NCBI GenBank assembly: GCA_002914845.1
Contig: JXTC01000052.1
Span: 1,041,911-1,105,910 of the forward strand
Length of the DNA stretch: 64,000 nucleotides
Direction: 5' to 3'
Source: Trema orientale
Taxonomy: Eukaryota > Streptophyta > Magnoliopsida > Rosales > Cannabaceae
Positions 52,068-63,814 of the stretch are shown here, piece by piece. A program made the position numbers and the translations under genes. How positions within the stretch are numbered: the stretch's first letter is position 1; the number at the start of each line of letters is the position of its first letter. The notes under the pieces were generated by a model. That model was not told the DNA's origin, did no database searches, and saw only the letters and a program-made list of their open reading frames with translations.

Positions 52068-55000
52068 ATGGAGATGAGAGTTGGGCTTTTAGTTCTCTTT
52101 CTGTTAGTTGCCAACTGGGTTTGTGATGCTAGACAATTGGCAAACCCTTATTTATCAGGTAAATATATAATTGTTTTTCTCTATGAGACTTCAAGTCCTC
52201 CCCTGCACTATCGATATAGGGACTTTGTTGTTAATATTATTGTTATATTTAGCTAAGAGTTGATAACCTCATGTGCTGCTCTGCTAGAGTTAAGTCTTAT
52301 TTTAACGTCTGTAACTTTAGATGATGTACTTACTTCACATGCCTGATTCTGATCCATGCTTGTTCTGTTCTGCATTTCATTATAGCTAGTCAATGGCGTC
52401 ATTATTTGGTTGTATATCAAATTATTTTGGTATAATTTAGTATTTTTCCTGGCTCGTTAGAGCAGGTACCAATCAATAGTAAATATTATGCTCCTAACAG
52501 ACAACTTAAAGGGGAATGAATGTGTCCATGCCTGCTGTGACCTCAGGGTGTTTCAGTACTCAAGGTCCATAACTAGTTTCTTTGATATTTAATGACCCTT
52601 AGTAATCAAGTTGGGTAACGCCTTTTATTTTGTGCTATGAATTCAAACAGATCTGGGATGATGATTTATAGGTGAGAGATAACCGCTCATGGTATTTGTA
52701 CTATGGATGTGTTTTATGGACAACTCTTTTTTTGCTTCCAAAAGTTGAATTATTGTCATTTTCAAATGCATAGCTTTCTTTTTACCCACGAGGGATAGGT
52801 CGAGGGATCAGGCTTATGGTTTCTTCCTATATGTTGATTCCTCATGGTACTTTCTTAGTGATATGCATGAGTTTCCTACTCCCAATGCTTGTAGGATTAT
52901 TGAGAAGACCCAGTTTCAAACTGTGTTCCTAGTGTGAGTTTGAAAACATAACCCAGTTTCAAACATGAATATATAGCTTTCTTCTTATCTTTATATTCCA
53001 TCTAACGTTTTGCTTTGTGATTTTGGATGTATAAATGAAGCTCTTATGGATCCTCTAGAATTTGGTAGAACCGGCTTAAGTTGTTCCTTCACATTGTTTA
53101 ATAAAGTAAAAAGTAATTATATTGAAACTAGTTTCTAGTTCTGCTCCATGAATCTCTATAGATCCTTTAGAATTTGGTAAAACCTGCTGAAGTTGTTCCT
53201 TTACATTTTTTAGTCAAGTGATAATAATTATATCGAAACTGGTTTCTATTTCTGCTCTGAAATTTCAAGTCTGGTGACGGAAGCTGATTTCTGTTGCAAT
53301 TTAAGTACTATTCGCTTACAGACTCTACCTTTTGCTTCAGAAATACAGATAAGGTACGAGATGCAAGATAGAGAAATCCAGGTTTCAAATGGTGTTAGCA
53401 AGAATGACAAAGTCTGCACACTGTGTGAGGAGTATGCTGCCCAGGCTCTTGATTACCTTGATCAAAATAAGACCCAGACTGAGATCATTGAAATTCTACA
53501 TCAGTCCTGCTCTAAATTGCACTCTTTTAAGCCACAGGCAGTGACCTTTCTACTTGACTTGATAATTTCCAGAAACTGTGTAAACAAATTTATTTTTAAA
53601 AAAAAAAGGATAATGATGATAGGATGTTGTCAGACATCACAAATTCTTCTTTTACTTGAAATAGTTATGTTGATTAAGTTAGTGTTAAATGAGCATAATA
53701 ATATAATATTAGGTTGTATGGCCTTCTTGTAAACCATCTGAATAGATGTAAGCTTAGATTTTGTAAATATGAATTATCATGAAAAAGACTTTCATAATAC
53801 AGGTGCACATTTATGGGTTGAAGTATTATGATTATTGTGCAGTATTAACTTTGTGTACGCTGTTATACAGCTTGTAGTTTCTTACAGTTCTATTTTCTTA
53901 TTCTAAGTCATTATTTCTTTTTTCACAGTGTGACACTTTGGTGGACTATTATGCTCCTCTTTTCTTCCTAGAGATTTCCACAATACAGCCTTCAGATTTC
54001 TGCAAGAAGGTCAACCTATGTGAACAAATTGTCATGATTTCTTCACAACTGCGCGAAGATAGCTGTGGCTTATGTCACCATGCCGTTGAAGAAGTATTAA
54101 CTAAGTTGAAAGATCCTGATACGAAGGTTTGTATTTGCTTTATTCGCCAGTAAGGAAATATAATGCTGATTTTATTTCATTATACCCTAATGATTAGGAT
54201 CACTGTAAAATTTGAAGATGCTAATTCATTTCTTCTTTAACATTGATTGCCATGAATTTTGCATGACAAAGGCGTCCATGAGCTATTAATTTGGATTTTC
54301 TGCCATATATTTAGACACACTTCATAAAGAAGAGTCCCTCACCAACATGCCAACATTAACACCAGCTTCTATCTTACCACGGTTTTGTTTGTACGAGGTC
54401 AACAAGCCTACTGGGGCTACTGCAAATGGTAGCCTTGTAAAATGAGTTACTTAGCATATTCATGGTCACACTTGCATGATGAGTTATTTATCACTTCACT
54501 CACGGCCACACTTGCATGATGAGTTATTTATCACTTCACTCATGGCCACACTTGCATGTATGAAAGTCCAAACCGAAGACTAAATGACACTGAACTGACG
54601 GGCTTATTATTTGCTCACTGATAGTATTTTGCTAATTGTCCTAGAGTTGTTCCAATTCAAGCAAAACTTTGATGGTTTTCCTGTACAAAACTAGATGATG
54701 ATTTAGAAACACTGAATAGAACCAAAACATGATGCTTCAAGAATTCAGATAGGTTGCCATTAATCAAATAGATTAACAACTGAATGGTTAGGTATCTTAA
54801 CAGCTCAAAGGTTAAAGATAGCCTCTAATTTATTGCTAGGGAAATTATGTTTGTATGTTAACGTGTATCTTTTTACAGAAGGCACAATACAGCTGACCAT
54901 GGAAAGTGTTGTAATGTTATGCAATGATGTTATATGGATATTTACTTTTTTACTAAAAATACATGGAGGTCCATGTTACATGGAATTCAAGGAAAAACCA

Positions 55001-55789
55001 CCATATAGGTCTTATATTGCTACAACGACTTTTAAATGTTTTATTCCTGCTTTGAGCAGCACTACTTGTAATAAATTATTCAGCATACTTCGTGTATTCC
55101 GTTCCTTGAAGCTTACTGCTAAGTGATTTATGGTCTCTGTCTTGTTCTTTTATCAGATGGAGATTATTGAGGTGCTTTTGAAGGCATGTAATTCCATAAA
55201 AGACTATGAGAGAAAGGTGAGAACAATAATTTCATGAATGGATTCTGTTCTTTTAGGCCACACTGATTAGGTGTATCATTGAAAGGATTATCTTCTTATG
55301 GCTCATGATTGGCTAATCAGTGGAGTCCGATTATCAGTGGCAGTTTGTTTCGATTGAAAAGTAATGTAGAAGTCAGATGTTATTATTTGTCACCCTTACC
55401 TCTCTTTAAATCCTGATCTTTGACAATTCTTGCTCGTCAGAAATGCCTGAACCTAGGAAGCAATTTTATGATTATGAAAGAAAAGTCCCGAGATAGTTTT
55501 AGGATAATCAGAGTTTCTGGAAAGTCTTTCGATTCAAAGAAATATGTTTTACATAGGCTGGGGAGAGTTCATTTCCTGTTAAATTTTTCTTCACCCTATT
55601 TTGTTCTGACAACTTATAGCCTAATTTCTTTGGCAGTGCAAGAGTATAGTTTTCGAGTATGGACCTCTGTTCCTTGCCAATGCACAGAAGTACCTGGAAA
55701 ATGCTGATATATGCACCACTCTTCATGCCTGCAAGTCGCCGAAGGCTAACAGCTGGGCCGCCGAAGAAACTTTACGTTCTGACTCTTGA
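52068..55789 (+). CDS. Secreted protein with two saposin-B domains (prosaposin-like), 232-233 aa
   Basis: Coding exons: 52068-52158, 53341-53537 (or 53540), 53929-54126, 55157-55216, 55637-55789, all phase-consistent. An untranslated exon ending TCCGTCAG|GTACGA at 51334 is followed by an intron to 52062, six bases before the ATG. The protein starts with a signal peptide (MRVGLLVLFLLVANWVCDA), then SapB domain 1 (residues about 49-120; Cys in CTLC, QSC, QC, FC, LC) and SapB domain 2 (about 132-212; CGLC, KAC, KC, DIC, HAC). Each has the six cysteines that form three disulfides. The family binds lipids in the lysosome or vacuole; the plant members' roles are poorly known. Introns 1 and 3 exceed 1 kb. 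The donor of exon 2 is ambiguous (see the findings). The frame is intact. Confidence 0.92.
54467..54558 (+). repeat. 40-bp tandem repeat in saposin intron 3
   Basis: The unit CACACTTGCATGATGAGTTA plus 20 further bases occurs twice (54467 and 54507), with one C/T difference, and a third copy starts at 54547 and stops after 12 bases. Confidence 0.9.
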
Positions 55790-58362
55790 GTCTTCATTAT
55801 GTGCGTACAAAGAGAGTTGAATATTGGAAGTGCAAATATGAAAGTTGATATATGTTTCCTTACACTGCCACATTTGTCTGTATCATAATTACACTTTAAA
55901 GAGTCTTTTCATCATTGTGCCTTTGTACCATTGTCTTGTCCTACAAATATTTGATTGTGCTTGTATAATACTACTGGTTTGGGAAATTTTAATGGCATAG
56001 TTTCAGCATAGTCTTCTGCTAGCCCAGCTGAACGGTTGAAAAGATTTATGATTTGGGATTTTAGATTCTTAGCACTTTTATTTCCCAGAAAGGAGAAAAA
56101 AAATAATGATGGGGGTTGAAGTTTCATATCTGAAGAATCAGTAGTTATATCAAAAATGTCAAATTTTTGTGGCTTTGTAGCACATGCCATCGGGTGGACT
56201 TTGGTCTAGGCCTCCACCTTTTTAATTTCGTTTTAAAGAAAAATATTTGAGAACGCTAATAAAAGAAACAATAATGTTATTCACAAATGCCGACATTATT
56301 AGTTCGGTGCATTTCAGTTATGATGTCCACCTATTGCCACTTGCTGACATTGTTGATTCCTTAATTGAGCTACAACACCAGACGTATGAACTGATATTTG
56401 AGTATAATAAACTCTACTTCGTGGTCCTAATAGATTCTTAGCGAAAAAAATAATAATAAGAAGCAGAAATTGGGTCTCTTTGTTAAAGAGTGGATTGAAG
56501 TACTATTAATACAAGCCATTCTATACAAGTTTAGCATAATGGGAAAAAAAAAAAAAAAGTAATCCAAGAAAAAACTATGTGGATGACCAATATTTAAAAT
56601 TGGTTTGGGAAAAAAAAAAAAAATTAATCCAAGAAAAAACTAGGTGGATGACCAATATTTAAAATTGGTTTAGGTAGATGTTTTAAAATTAGTTTAGGTA
56701 GAACCTAAGAAAAAACTAAGTGGATGACCAATATTTAAAATTGGTTTAGGTAGATGTTTTAAAATTATAGCTAAATGTCCATTTTTTCTAAAACTTCAGT
56801 TATGGAATATGATTTATTTTCATTTTTATGACATTTAGCTATAAATTTTTGAATTTTGTCATATACTAAATTTTGGGCCAAAAAATGATCAAATGGCTAG
56901 TCAGTCCATATCGTAACCTCTAATCTTAAGTCCATTTCGAATTCTACCCTTTTCTCTCAACTAAAGAATAAATAAAAATGAAAAGAAAAAAGAAAACGCA
57001 TGGCATTATTCAACGAAAAGTAGTTGCATATGAAAAAAATAATAATAATAAATAGTAGAAGAAGTGTTGTATGACTCACCTTACGTTTTTGAAAAAAATA
57101 TAAAACGACTGACCTTAATTACTCATTCTAGAAAATTCCCAGATTTCGTCCAAGATGGTACTTGCGAAAACTAATTGAAAATTGATCGTAGAAACTCACA
57201 CGTGTACAAGTTAGTGTTTCGTGACATGTGTAATTAATTAAGTGGAAGGTACCATCAAAATAACCAAAAGACACAGAACAATAACATGGGGACAATTTCA
57301 ATTCCCAGCTCAAAATCGATCCTTACAAGTTAGTTGAAGCTTCCCAATCTCTATACCCTACCACTTTCAGACCTCATAAAAGATGAGCAGTGAGTGGCAT
57401 AAATTAAAAAACTAGTCTTTTTCATTGAAATAAATATCTGAAACAACACGTCTGGTGATTCCCCCTTGTTTTAATGTTTTCTATCAATTAGAAGATAGGT
57501 AAATCCTATTATAATTCTGTCCAGGGACATTTTTTTACTTTTTTTTGTTTTTTACGTAGATTATGTGTTTTGAAACTTATAAGGATGGGTCCTGACATTA
57601 GAGCCATACTTTAACAGACGAGACACAAGGTTATTTGGAACTTATGAGGGTGGGTCCTGAGATTAAATATTGCTGGATATAGGGAGAGTTCCATGTTGTT
57701 TTTTTAGTGTTGGTACGTGTCTTGATAGCTCACCCAATTTGCTTGTTTAATATTTTGGAGGCCGAATATATGGGTGAGTTTGTTTTCAAGGTAAGTACAT
57801 CGTTTTCTAAGCAATAACAATCAAGATGGGCTTATATTATTGACACTACCCTTTTTTTAAAGGAATTTACTTAAAAAACCTTTCCATTCCACTAAGAAAT
57901 GCCAAGTTCAGTGATATGCCTTCCTTATATTTTCAAATCTTCTTGGTCATTTACCTTTCCTATCCTAGCCACAATAAAAGAGAGTAATAACTAATGAAGA
58001 AAACGAAACAAGTCGGCCAGAAAAAAAAGAAAAAAAAAAAATCCTTGATATTTCAAATATAAATACATATACACAGACAATTAAACGGTTGTTGTATAGT
58101 TAGTATTTATTTATGACGTTTACGAACTTGACTTACTATATACATTTGTTAGTGTAACCTTGCCTACCATATATGAAGTTTTATCATATAAAAAAAGGAT
58201 CAATTTCATATTTATTTATGTAAGATCAATTTTGGGTGCGGTGTATCTATTTGGGATTGCGAAAATGGACAATTAGAAACAGGGTTAGATATATATGAAC
58301 GTGTAGCCGCCATTGAAACGCGTCATTAGTTTTACAGAGCTTCTTTTTTTTTTTTTTTTGAG
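55790..58362. other. Intergenic stretch with a short repeat cluster
   Basis: No gene is supported. Two half-repeats around GGGTGGGTCCTGA/GGATGGGTCCTGA lie at about 57571-57665. The tandem cluster at 56565-56750 is listed separately. Confidence 0.4.
56565..56750 (+). repeat. Three spaced copies of a 43-bp unit
   Basis: AAGAAAAAACTA then GTGGATGACCAATATTTAA and AATTGGTTT occurs at about 56565, 56629 and 56706. Copies two and three also share GGTAGATGTTTTAAAATTA. Confidence 0.85.
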
Positions 58363-58551
58363 TACTCTGATGGTCTTGAATTGAGGTTAATCAGTGAAGG
58401 TGACGTCGGCGAGAGTTTGGCTTGGGACCCTCGTAGAGAAGGTTACATTTTGAGTGCTTCATTGGCTCATAACATAAGTTTGTGGGATTTGTCTGCCCTG
58501 CCTCGCCAACCAAAAACGCTCTCTCCAGTCCATGTTTTTGGGGTATTTTAA
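58363..58551 (+). pseudogene. WD40 fragment of an MSI/RBBP-type histone-binding protein
   Basis: The plus-strand open segment reads YSDGLELRL, then GESLAWDPRREGYILSAS, NISLWDLSALPRQPKTLSP and VHVFG. It lines up with the MSI1-3/RBBP4-7 region where the family has GLSWSP..EGYLLSGS..KICLWDxSA. Only one WD repeat and its neighbours are present. A T19 run precedes it and nothing recognisable follows, so it is a gene fragment. The family acts in chromatin assembly and Polycomb complexes in the nucleus; this piece could not form a propeller. Confidence 0.75.
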
Positions 58552-58890
58552 TGTAAATAAGACAAAAAAAATAAAAAAATATTTTAAAAGGCAACCAAGC
58601 AGCTTCTTATTCCAGCTGCTTATTCCTTTTTCTATAATAGTAATAGATATATATATATATATATAAAAGGTGGCGTTTCTAGTGTAATTATATAAATGCA
58701 ATTGTGATAAGGATTGAAATTTGGTGACATCAATAAGTAATATTTACAAGTAGATAAATTTAAACAAATTTAAATCATCCGAGCCTGACAGGTTCCGATG
58801 TCAAACATAAAACAAATTACTCTCTCATTACATTATTGTTTTATGGATTAGTAAATGTTGTTATATAGTGCCTTAATTCACTTTCAAACA

Positions 58891-59027
58891 TCCAAGGCTT
58901 GAGGGATGTGTATGTGAGTTTGGGGGGGGTCAGGGTTCAAATCTTGGTAGAGTGTGTGTGTGTGTTATTTTCTTTTAAATTTGTAGTAAGTGTTAGTCAT
59001 TAGTTAAGCCCCACTTTTAAAAAAAAA
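58891..59027 (+). mobile_element. tRNA-derived SINE, 5'-truncated copy
   Basis: This is homologous to the SINE at 3134-3302 from the region around its B box (GGGTTCAAATCTTGG) to the tail TTAGTTAAGCCCCAC and A-run. Direct repeats AATTCACTTTCAAACA (58875-58890) and AAATTCACTTTCAAATA (59025-59041) flank it. Confidence 0.85.
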
Positions 59028-59043
59028 TTCACTTTCAAATATG

Positions 59044-59225
59044 ACGAAGTGGGTTGGTTTAAGTGGTAAGAGCACCTATTATCTAGAATCTCGATCCTAG
59101 ATTCGAGTCACACCAGGAATAGGCATAAAAGCCTATTACCTAATGGTGTGGTGGGGGTGAAGATTGGATAGTAGAATAAGTGGAGGTCATTAGTTAAACT
59201 CTACTTTTAAATGAAAAAAAAAAAA
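59044..59225 (+). mobile_element. Second SINE family, tRNA-derived
   Basis: An A box-like GGTTTAAGTGGTAAG and a B box-like AGATTCGAGTCAC form a tRNA-like head. The body (GTGTGGTGGGGGTGAAGATT) differs from the first family, but the tail GTCATTAGTTAAACTC, then TACTTTTAAA, is shared with it. The 3' flank TCACCTTCAAACATG is a third copy of the direct repeat that bounds the SINE to its left. Confidence 0.8.
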
Positions 59226-59785
59226 TCACCTTCAAACATGTTTCTAAATGAAATTCGTTATTCATATTTCATACCCCTAAAGCCGTAAGAATTTATTTTT
59301 ACATGACGTGGACGTATTGTTTAAGCTGAATTGAATCATGGTGCATGTAACCTTAATACAATGAAAAGAAAAAAATAGATCACCTAATAAACGAATGGTT
59401 AAGGGTTATAGCATACATGATGTGTGTAGTGATGTATCCATATCCAATATGGACACATTGTATTCTTTGTTCTTCCCCCTATGATGATCTCCATAACTAT
59501 TTTTTTAATTAAATAAAAAAAATTTATGGGTCAAGTTTATTTGCTCACCTTGGCTTACAGCTACGGCCCATAACAACTTGTAGTCCTAATAAAGATTTGT
59601 TAACGAATTAATTAAGGCTTCCTTCTGTATAATGATTTTGAACTGTAATCTAATCTATAAACGTTTTTTTTCCTCAATTATATTCAAATATATAAAAATT
59701 TATAGTAGAAAAATTAAGACCTTTTCGCATTCAGAAAAATTAAGCCTGTTCTTGTTGCTTAACTATATCAGGCTTAAAAATCAAC

Positions 59786-59928
59786 TGAGGCTAGTTCAGT
59801 TGGTCAAAGGTTTGAGAGATGTGTGCGTGAGTTTAGGAGGTCAAGGGTTCAAACCTCGGTTGTGTGTGTATTATTTTTCTTTAAATTTGTAATAAGTGGT
59901 GGTTATTAGTTAAGTCTCACTTTTTAAA
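59786..59928 (+). mobile_element. tRNA-derived SINE, full-length-looking copy
   Basis: The head has the A box (GGCTAGTTCAGTTGGTCAA) and B box (GGGTTCAAACCTCGG). The tail TTATTAGTTAAGTCTCAC and an A-run end it at about 59928. Imperfect flanking repeats (TATCAGGCTTAAAA and TATCGGGCTCAATTA) suggest the target duplication. Confidence 0.85.
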
Positions 59929-59929
59929 A

Positions 59930-61194
59930 AACTATCGGGCTCAATTAGAGATGTAGAGACATTGTCTGACACCTCGAATCTTCCATTCCCAGTTTTTTTT
60001 TTTCCTTATTTTTGAAAAGATCTTCCATTCCCAGTTGATCACATTTCGAAGAATAAAAAGGATTCTAAATGACTAAAAGATCCTTCCTCGTACTAATCAT
60101 AGACCGTTAGTTAGAAGGGTGAATGTGTAATTTGAGGAAGGGAACGCGTGACGCAGTTTGGGAGAGATGTCTAGAATCTTTTGTGGAAGGGTTCTCTCCA
60201 GCAAACTGGAACCACCAGCAAGTAAACAAACGAGGAAATGTCGGCTTGCGCGGCTACAAACCACTTACTGAATGACACGTGTAGAGATGTAGAGACATGG
60301 TTTGACACCTGTTACACATGGGCCCCACTTACCGCGACTGAGAAGGTACCGAGGACGGTAGAACCATGCACTCAAATAAGATGCGTGATGGAAATAAAAC
60401 GTCGCGTATTTCGTTTTCTTTGCTTTTTCTAATGAGAATAAATGTCAAATTATTAGTACCTATCGAGCAAAACAAATTATTAGTACCCTAAAAAATTCTC
60501 ATATAATTAATTAGATTTTCTTAAATTAAGTTACCAGCAAAAATAGTTTCCCATTTTTCAATTTTTCTGTTCGTTTCTCGAACATTATTGTATTTTATTT
60601 TGTCAAATATAAAACGTGAGAATATATTTGTCACAATCACGTAATATAAAATTCCCTGGTATCAATTTCATAATTTAGATCATTATATTTATAGCATTGC
60701 TCTTGTGCGATCTCTCTCACAAACATTTAAGAAAAAAAGAATCCCAATTTATCTTATGACAATCATCTTAGGTGATACATAAATATATATATAGGTTGCT
60801 AATTCAGTAGATTTTTTTTTCTTTTACCTATCTATAGATAGTTTTTTAGCCGTTGGATCATTGATCTAATGATTACTATAATTTAGATAGTTGAAAAAAA
60901 TAATATTAAAAATAAATACACATTATTTAATATTTTTTCTCATCATTTTATGATAAAAAGTTGTGCATGATCACTAATGTGATCATAATTCTACTTTTAA
61001 CTAATTACTATAGAAATTGTGTGAGTATCTATATAACATACCGTATATAACATACCGAATCAGGTATAACACAGAGAATTAAACTTACTAACCTAATAGT
61101 CACATAACAACTAAGGATTTTTCAGAAAATATTTCCAAATACAATTTTCTTTTTATTATTATTATTCTTACTTTTCCAAATGATCATGTATCGT
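59930..61194. other. Intergenic stretch
   Basis: No gene is supported. It contains a short local repeat (ATCTTCCATTCCCAGTT, twice, at about 59978 and 60020). Elsewhere it is AT-rich. Confidence 0.4.
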
Positions 61195-61414
61195 TAGCGA
61201 CGGAGCCACAATAGTCTCAGTGGGGGGCTCAAACCCCTACTCAATTTTAATTTTTTTTTAGAAAAATACTTAAATATTTATATATATTTAAAATTTTAGA
61301 CTTAAATTGTACATAAAAAATCCCTCTCAAAATAGACAAAATATAAAATAAGTCTCTAAATAAAAAAATTGTATTTCTAGTCTTTACTATACCAAAATTC
61401 TGACTCCGTCACCG
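61195..61414. mobile_element. hAT-like MITE with 8-bp target duplication
   Basis: The left end TAGCGACGGAGCC and the right end, the inverse of CGGTGACGGAGTC, are short inverted repeats. TGTATCGT and TGTATCAT flank it (8 bp, one mismatch). The inside is AT-rich with no coding capacity. A short TIR and an 8-bp duplication fit hAT. Confidence 0.7.
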
Positions 61415-62870
61415 TGTATCATAATCCTAACGGTGATACATTTGTTACTCTTGTCCCGGGTGAGATGCATGTGTCATCGGCCGCGGAGAGAAGTTTCATC
61501 CACAATTTGGCCGTTAAGAGAGAGACAAATTTGATTTTTCTTTAATAATAATAATGATAACATGTTACATTGAACCCTTTTTTTGTTCTTTCTGTCCTTT
61601 TTTTTTTTTTTGTTACAATCACATCAAACTAATGTACTGTGGAATATAGTGCCAACTAAATTGACGTTGACTACAAGAAATTAAGTCCTACGAGAAAAGA
61701 TAATGCACCTTTTAGATTTTCTTTCCACTTACGTATCTTTTGCTACACATTTGTCACCATACTAAGATAATACTCAAGTAACTCAACGACCTCTGAGAAA
61801 AAATAAAAATATTTTTTAAAAAATAAGAATCTGGTATTTTTTTTATGTAATAAATCTGTCATTATAAAAAGATTATCTTTATCATAACAGATTAAATTGA
61901 AAGACGAAATTCTTCTAATAGATAAGCTAATTCTCCGATCTTAAAATTATTCTAATCAAATTAAATGTAACTGGTTGACTACGATACCAAAAAAAAAAGG
62001 AAAAAAAGTAAAATTGCATCTAATAATAATTAATACCGTCAATGCATCCGACTCTAAAAATTAGAGATATATGGTCAACATCCCTGACCTATAGGAGAAT
62101 ATATATACAAACCATACATGCTGAATATATATACAAACCATACATGCTTCACAAACTCTTCGTGCGTAAATTCTTCATGTTCAAAACCTTCATACTCAAA
62201 TCCTTCATGCTTCACAAAATTCTCATAGACATCATAATTGGATCGTTTGAATGAATGTCACACATGCACTTGCCTATTTTTATCAAAGGAGGAGATCTAC
62301 AAGTCTCCCTCATTTCCCATTCAGTCTTCTCATTAGCAATTTATATTGAAAAAAATAACATAGAAAAATATACTTCACTAGGAGGAGATAATAAACTCCC
62401 AACAAAAGGTGATAATAAACTCTTAACCAAAGAAGACAATAAACTCCATTTGTTTAGCCTAATTTGCACGTACCATTTCATTTATAAATTTAAATAGTAG
62501 CATATATGGTAAAATGTTAGGCCATACAAAATTTGAGGGGACCATATTAGTATTTGTTGTTATGTGATAAATATAATATTCAGTTAAGGTCCCAATTCAA
62601 TCAATCCTTGCCACCTTGCGATATATATATACAGTAGGTGCAATAAATTTCATTTTTTAAACAAAAAAATATGGAAAATTATTGTTGTGTTCAAACGGGA
62701 AATTCTTATTAAGACTGTAATAAAAGAAAGAAAACGAAATTGTTTTTGTTGTCTGTCTTTTTTTAATTTACAAGGGGAAAAAGAACAGTCATTATTGGTT
62801 GGCTCCAGGTATCAAATTCAAATAATAATAACAATAATAACAACAATAAAATAAAAAAAGAAAAAGAGGG
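61415..62870. other. Intergenic stretch
   Basis: No gene is supported. Local repeats occur at 62095-62150 (ATATATACAAACCATACATGCT twice) and 62385-62450 (AATAAACTC three times), which make open frames but no recognisable protein. Confidence 0.4.
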
Positions 62871-62877
62871 TATAAAA
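62871..62877 (+). promoter_or_regulatory. TATA box of the last gene
   Basis: TATAAAAATA sits about 30 bp before a leader-like GC-richer tract that contains no ATG and ends in a good donor at 63020. Confidence 0.55.
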
Positions 62878-62904
62878 ATAAAGAAGCAGCGTATAATTGG
62901 AGGC

Positions 62905-63020
62905 TTAGGTATTTCCGCCATTTCCTGCTCAGCTCTGCTAAACCATACTACAAATCGCTCCAATCTGAACCTGCCCACAACCCCATTTCGCATCCAGAAT
63001 TTTTACTCGCTAAACCAAAG
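62905..63020 (+). other. Probable untranslated first exon of the last gene
   Basis: C-rich leader-like sequence, without ATG, ends at ACCAAAG|GTAATC. A T-rich intron of about 760 bp follows to the acceptor TATTGTTTAG at 63783. Confidence 0.5.
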
Positions 63021-63814
63021 GTAATCTCTTTTTTTTTTTTTCTTTTTTTTTATTCTATTTCTTCGTTTGTTTCCCAAGAAAATTTTGAGCTTTTTCTCTT
63101 ATGGTTCCCCTGTTTTTATGTACACTGCTGAGATGTTAGTCTTGATTCGGTTACCATGCTTGTTTTCCTTGATTTTTTTTTTTTTTCAAATTGATATAAC
63201 GTAGCAAATTCTGTTCTAGAAAAAACTTATCGTTTTGGATGATTTTTTTATTTTCAAAATTTGAATTATTTTCCAACCATGTTGAGATTAACAATATTCA
63301 CAAAAGTTTTATTTTTTAGATTAAAGGTTTTACTTTTATTTTCTAGCTTGGAGATTAAAAGGTTATATTCGGCAAATTCATATTTGTGATTTATATCATA
63401 GTTGGAAAGATACATGGAATGGTTTATCTCGTAGTTTGAGGGCATATCTTGTGTGATGTATATTGTTGTTTCCTTTATGTATGAATTTTATTTTCTGTCA
63501 AATTTTTTCAATGTGAACTCTGTTTGTTGTTGGGTTGTTTGTATTTTTAGTTTTCAAATCAAGATAAATTTTTGAGTTTTAGAATGATTATATCGGCTAA
63601 TTAATTGAGTTCCTCTTGTTTGTTACTGGTACAATTTAATGATTTATGGGTTCAGCAAATGATTTGTTCTAATATCACTTCATTTTTCTTAGGTGAGCAC
63701 CTGATATATTTTCTGTAAAATTGATATTACCGGTTTTGGTACTACAAAGGTTCAACTGCACCATATTCTTCGGTATTGTTTAGGTTATCCAAAAATTCCA
63801 GGGAATGCGGAAAG

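Noticed and set aside
62042-62497. Two adjoining plus-strand open frames.
   Set aside because: They arise from short local repeats and give no recognisable domain.
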